Part shown: one piece after another, positions 60,269-64,000 of the stretch | How the letters are laid out: each line of letters opens with the position of its first letter | Numbering within the stretch: the stretch's first letter is position 1 | DNA from: Trematomus loennbergii | Taxonomy: Eukaryota; Chordata; Actinopteri; Perciformes; Nototheniidae | Length of the DNA stretch: 64,000 bases | Direction: 5' to 3' | NCBI GenBank assembly: GCA_012861695.1 | Contig: JAAOOA010000027.1 | Coordinates: 20,548,280 to 20,612,279 of the forward strand | Notes under the pieces: model-generated | What the model saw: only the letters and a program-made list of their open reading frames with translations | Database searches by the model: none | Told to the model about the DNA's origin: nothing | Position numbers and translations under genes: made by a program

Positions 60269-63012
60269 AGAGCAACCTGAAATGTCACTTTACTCTTAAA
60301 AGCTCCCATTAAAAGAGTTGGAACAGAAACAAGGCTACAGATATAAAGGAATGAGTAAGCTGCCGTGATCTGATATGGAACGACTAATTTTTTCCCAAGG
60401 CTACAGAGACATGAAGGTAAACACGGCACTACAGCACGCCACCCTCAGCTTTGGGGCATGTTGTGGTGCAGATACAAATTACCTCAAGACCATGCCAAAG
60501 CAACAGTGTGACCTACAGTAGAAGAAAAGTCACAGCCTGCATGCTAACGTTGTAATCATAACAGCACACTACATATATACAGTGTACATACAGTATTTAT
60601 ATAGTATCGCAATACTACTTGGTACAAGTGTTTGTCCACCATTTTAAAGTCAAAACTGCCCCACCAAAAGAAAAGCTGCCTAAAGATTGTAGGTCAACCC
60701 TTTGAGAAACTCTATAAATCCACCTACCATAATAACATATTGAGACTTGCGGACGACATTCTAACGTCTCTAAACACCCAAACATTTGCTGAACAAATAT
60801 TAATTGTGACCATAAAATCAAAGGTACAATGTCCCAAAATTGTATAAGGCTTTTACCTCAATATGTTCACTCCACTAATGGACACAAAATACAGTTTTCG
60901 GATCGTACAGCCCTGTATGTGAAAAAGGCCCACTGGCATTCAACCCTTATTATATTTCCAAATGAATATAGGAACATCAAGGTGACCTATGACCACATCA
61001 GTGAGACCTGAGGCGGAAAGTACCAGCTTGATGGACCTTTAATGAGCATCCTCCTCATGTAACAGCATCACTTCAGGGTAAATCTTAGTACACAATATAA
61101 AGAGAGTTACTTTGTTCTGTATAAAGGAAGATCTACCAAAAAGTGTGTACCCTTTAACTGAACAGCACGGCTTTAATTATTTTTGGGTAGTTTATTTTGT
61201 TGGGATTCCAATATGGTTTCTTGATATAGCTGAAACGTTTCAATGGACTGTATATGATTGGTTTCCATTTACATTTCACTTCGTAGTTGTTAGGTTAATA
61301 TCAAATAACTAAAAGCACCTTTGAGACATACTTCCCAGTATATTTGTTGAGTGTTATTACTCAGCATTAGCAGTCTAAATATGAAATGAATCTGTTGAGC
61401 AGCTGAGAGAAGGTGGGTGGGCTAGTCATATTCTCACTTCTCTAAAAAGCAACACCAGCCATTTTGATATCTTATTAAGAGACACAAATGACTGCTAATA
61501 CCTAATAATTCATCAAGACAGGCAAACTGACTAACTTGGTAGTGCATCACATTAAAATGTAACAGAGAGAATAAATCAAGTATTGGATCGTCATCAAATT
61601 AACAAGTATCAACGTTCTGTTATGGTCTTAAATCTGCTTTATCCATAAAGCAGAGAAAGAGTGCAACATCTGTCTGATTCTTATCCAGTATTTATATGAG
61701 TGACAAGATGATTTGTATGCCTGACAGGGGCATTATGAGTAATTATTGTTATGATGCTACTATTGCTGTATACAGAGGTCATGACACCAGTTGAAAACAG
61801 AACATAAATGGCTGTATTCATGTTAGAAAATAATTCCCAGAAAACCAGAAGAGCGGGTGTTGTTTCCATGTGTTTCACAATTAAGAGACTTAGATTATTT
61901 GGGTCATTCGTTTTTTTTTTTATCCTCCCATGGGACATCTGTTTCTATCTCCTGTTTAACTACCATCGTAACGCCCTGAAGCTAAATTCTCTTCTCGCAC
62001 ACCTGCTCCAGCTGCATTAGTTCAAAGGACTGTGCGACATCCCTAGTGATTTCGAAAACATGCATGAAACTGTTTAGGTGTGTGGCAGGCTGTTACTAAA
62101 CAACAGCAGTGGTTTTGCGATAATATAACATATTTTTAGGATTGAAAACCTGCCTTACTTGACGAAAAGTCCCCAGTTCTGCCTCATAAAATATTGCAGC
62201 AGTCTGGCATCATACGTCTTTTTATAATATCTGATTTATACAATTTTAGAAGTTTAAGAAAATGTAGCTGGTGAAATGGACAAAGCCTGATGGCTTTAAC
62301 GCCAAACTCTACTCCAGCACTCTTACACAACAGCAAGGATATGAAGAGAGGGATGAGTGGGGCCAGAGTTATTTAAGTAAAGCTTACACTTCAATCAATA
62401 AGGATCACCCTCTAAAAACATTCAATTCAGACAGGCTCAACAACCAATCAGATTTCATTCGGCTTGCTCTTATGATGTGGGCATGAAAAATAGAACTATA
62501 TCGATATTTTTCTATATATTTGATTCTTTTTGTGTTCTTTAAAATATGAAGCGCAGGTCCTTGGGTAAAAGAAATTCAAAATGCACCGTTGCCAGAATAC
62601 CAATACCTGTATATATAGTTTGAAATACCTTCAGAATAATGTGATAAACACAGGATGATGTAGGTGCATGTTTGTGTTTCTGTGTTACTTCCTCCCGCAC
62701 TTTACTTACTATTAATAGCATTGACCTGTAAACTCCTCACTTCCTATGTGATCGTCTCAGAAAACCACGAAGCAGCAGTGACTGGCTATCTTGAGTTCCA
62801 GCACCTTAGAAGCTGATGCTGTTTCACCATTCTTTATTTACTGGCATGTATGGCAAGCTGATAGTAAAGTGAAGGTTAGTTTTACCGGACAAAATTAACC
62901 AGTATATTCAAACACTTGTTTACAAACAGACTATGGCTTTACAATATATCAACTCTTTTATCAAAATCGCAATATGGACTACAGCAATACCCAAATCGCA
63001 GTTAGTGCAATA
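60269..63012. other. Non-coding stretch
   Basis: Only short unsupported ORFs; no repeat family recognised. Confidence 0.4.
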
Positions 63013-63504
63013 TTAAAGGGGACCTATCATGCAAAATGCACTTTTGTACGTCTTTTATACATGAATATGTGTCCCCGGTGTTCCAGGGAACTCACCAAGT
63101 GTCAGAAAACACAATCCTCTCTATTTTCCTCCATACCCAAATCTCTAAAAAGGGGCTGCAACGGATCTGATAAAACTGATCCAGATTTGAACACGTTACT
63201 GACGTCAGGACAGTGGCGCTACGGCTATTGGGCCAACTCCACCAATCAGGAGGAGACAGCCACGGCCATTGCCGTTCGAAAGCGCTGGAGACGCTGTAGT
63301 ACATATGCCAGGCCTGTAGTGGTGCTGTTCTCACAGAATCTGCCCTTGCAAAAACAGGGGTAAAAAAGTGCAAATTGAGCAAAATGAGGCATGGCTAAAA
63401 TGCATGATCTGTTTGGTATTTTGAAAAAAAAAGTATAAATATGCCTTATATAGGTATGGTCCTACACTATATTATTCAAATATAGCATGATAGGTCCACT
63501 TTAA
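63013..63504. mobile_element. TTAA-flanked MITE, 492 bp, complete
   Basis: TTAAAGGGGACCTATCATGC and inverted TTAAAGTGGACCTATCATGC at the two ends, each on TTAA. Relative of the remnants at 13,253, 26,137 and 31,325. Confidence 0.85.
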
Positions 63505-64000
63505 GTAAAGGCAAAATATATAACAAAAATCTATCTGAATTAAGTATTATTATATGTGAAGTAGTGCTGCAAAGAAGCCCTGGTATTTAACAGACCTAAT
63601 AAAAAAACCTTGTTTGGTACAGATCCCGTTAAAAATCTCACTTGATCGTTTCAAGATATTTTCAAATGATAATAATAATAAATGTTTTTTACAAATTGTT
63701 ATTACTTCTAATTTCACAAATCATCACAACTGCAATATCAGTAAAAAATCTTTGCAATTTCTGATATTTGCCAAATCGTGCAGCCCTAGAAAAAAACGAA
63801 TCTTCATGTACAGGTGGTACTAAAATCTTGAATTTGTGCTAAAGAAAATCGTATTTCTTCTAGCTGGTGCCTTATGAATTATGAATTAGGGTATTACTAT
63901 GATATATATACAGTACTGTATATGCTTCTATATCTATTAAAATGGCCATGCACTTTTAACAGAGACAAACAAACTAATTGCTGCCCTGCTTTTAGGCTAT
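63505..64000. other. Non-coding end of window
   Basis: AT-rich; nothing recognised. Confidence 0.4.

Overview
The window looks like genomic DNA from a spiny-rayed (percomorph-like) teleost. Positions 1-41,543 hold part of a kappa-like immunoglobulin light-chain (IgL) locus made of six tandem units, here called A-F. Positions 41,644-64,000 are a repeat-rich flank carrying parts of two ordinary genes, fam83g and grap. The teleost call rests on the IgL layout (V opposite to J-C), the fish-type LINE, SINE and MITE repeats, and the fam83g-grap linkage.

Each IgL unit reads left to right: one constant exon (CL, minus strand), a J-C intron with a perfect ATGCAAAT octamer, one to three J segments (minus strand, 23-bp-spacer RSS), a type-1 V gene (plus strand, 12-bp-spacer RSS), a long (CA)n tract, and a spacer. 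Units start near 1 (A, CL lies off the left edge), 5.5 kb (B), 14.0 kb (C), 26.9 kb (D), 33.2 kb (E) and 39.4 kb (F). Unit F runs into a 100-N gap just before its V. Because V and J-C face each other, every V-to-J joining in the locus must be by inversion. A second, different V family (type 2) lies about 1.6 kb past V1 in unit B and far downstream in unit C. Spacers are of two kinds. Units A and E carry a LINE 3' fragment and a TTAA-type MITE. Units B, C and D carry the V2 region and a GGATCC-containing minisatellite; in D a deletion removed V2.

Only CL-C and CL-F are open reading frames throughout. CL-B, CL-D, CL-E, all five V1 genes, V2-B, the V2-C leader and one J carry 1-2 nt indels, mostly in short homopolymers. 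The conserved fam83g exon 1 has the same kind of lesion, so some of these breaks may be sequence errors rather than true pseudogenes.

Unit C is interrupted by a 5.4-kb element (18,285-23,664) whose ends form split direct repeats in the order A1 ... B1-A2-B2. It has a SAP-like ORF near its left end and the remains of a tyrosine-recombinase C-terminus before B1. This fits a DIRS/Ngaro-type retrotransposon, and its middle has been replaced by large tandem arrays (51 bp x about 37, 57 bp x about 10, and others). Unit B preserves the empty site.

Right of the gap are a tandem duplication, fam83g exons 1-2 (minus strand, 3' exons not found before the gap), the last exon of grap (minus strand), and many non-autonomous transposons with recognisable TTAA or 8-bp target duplications.
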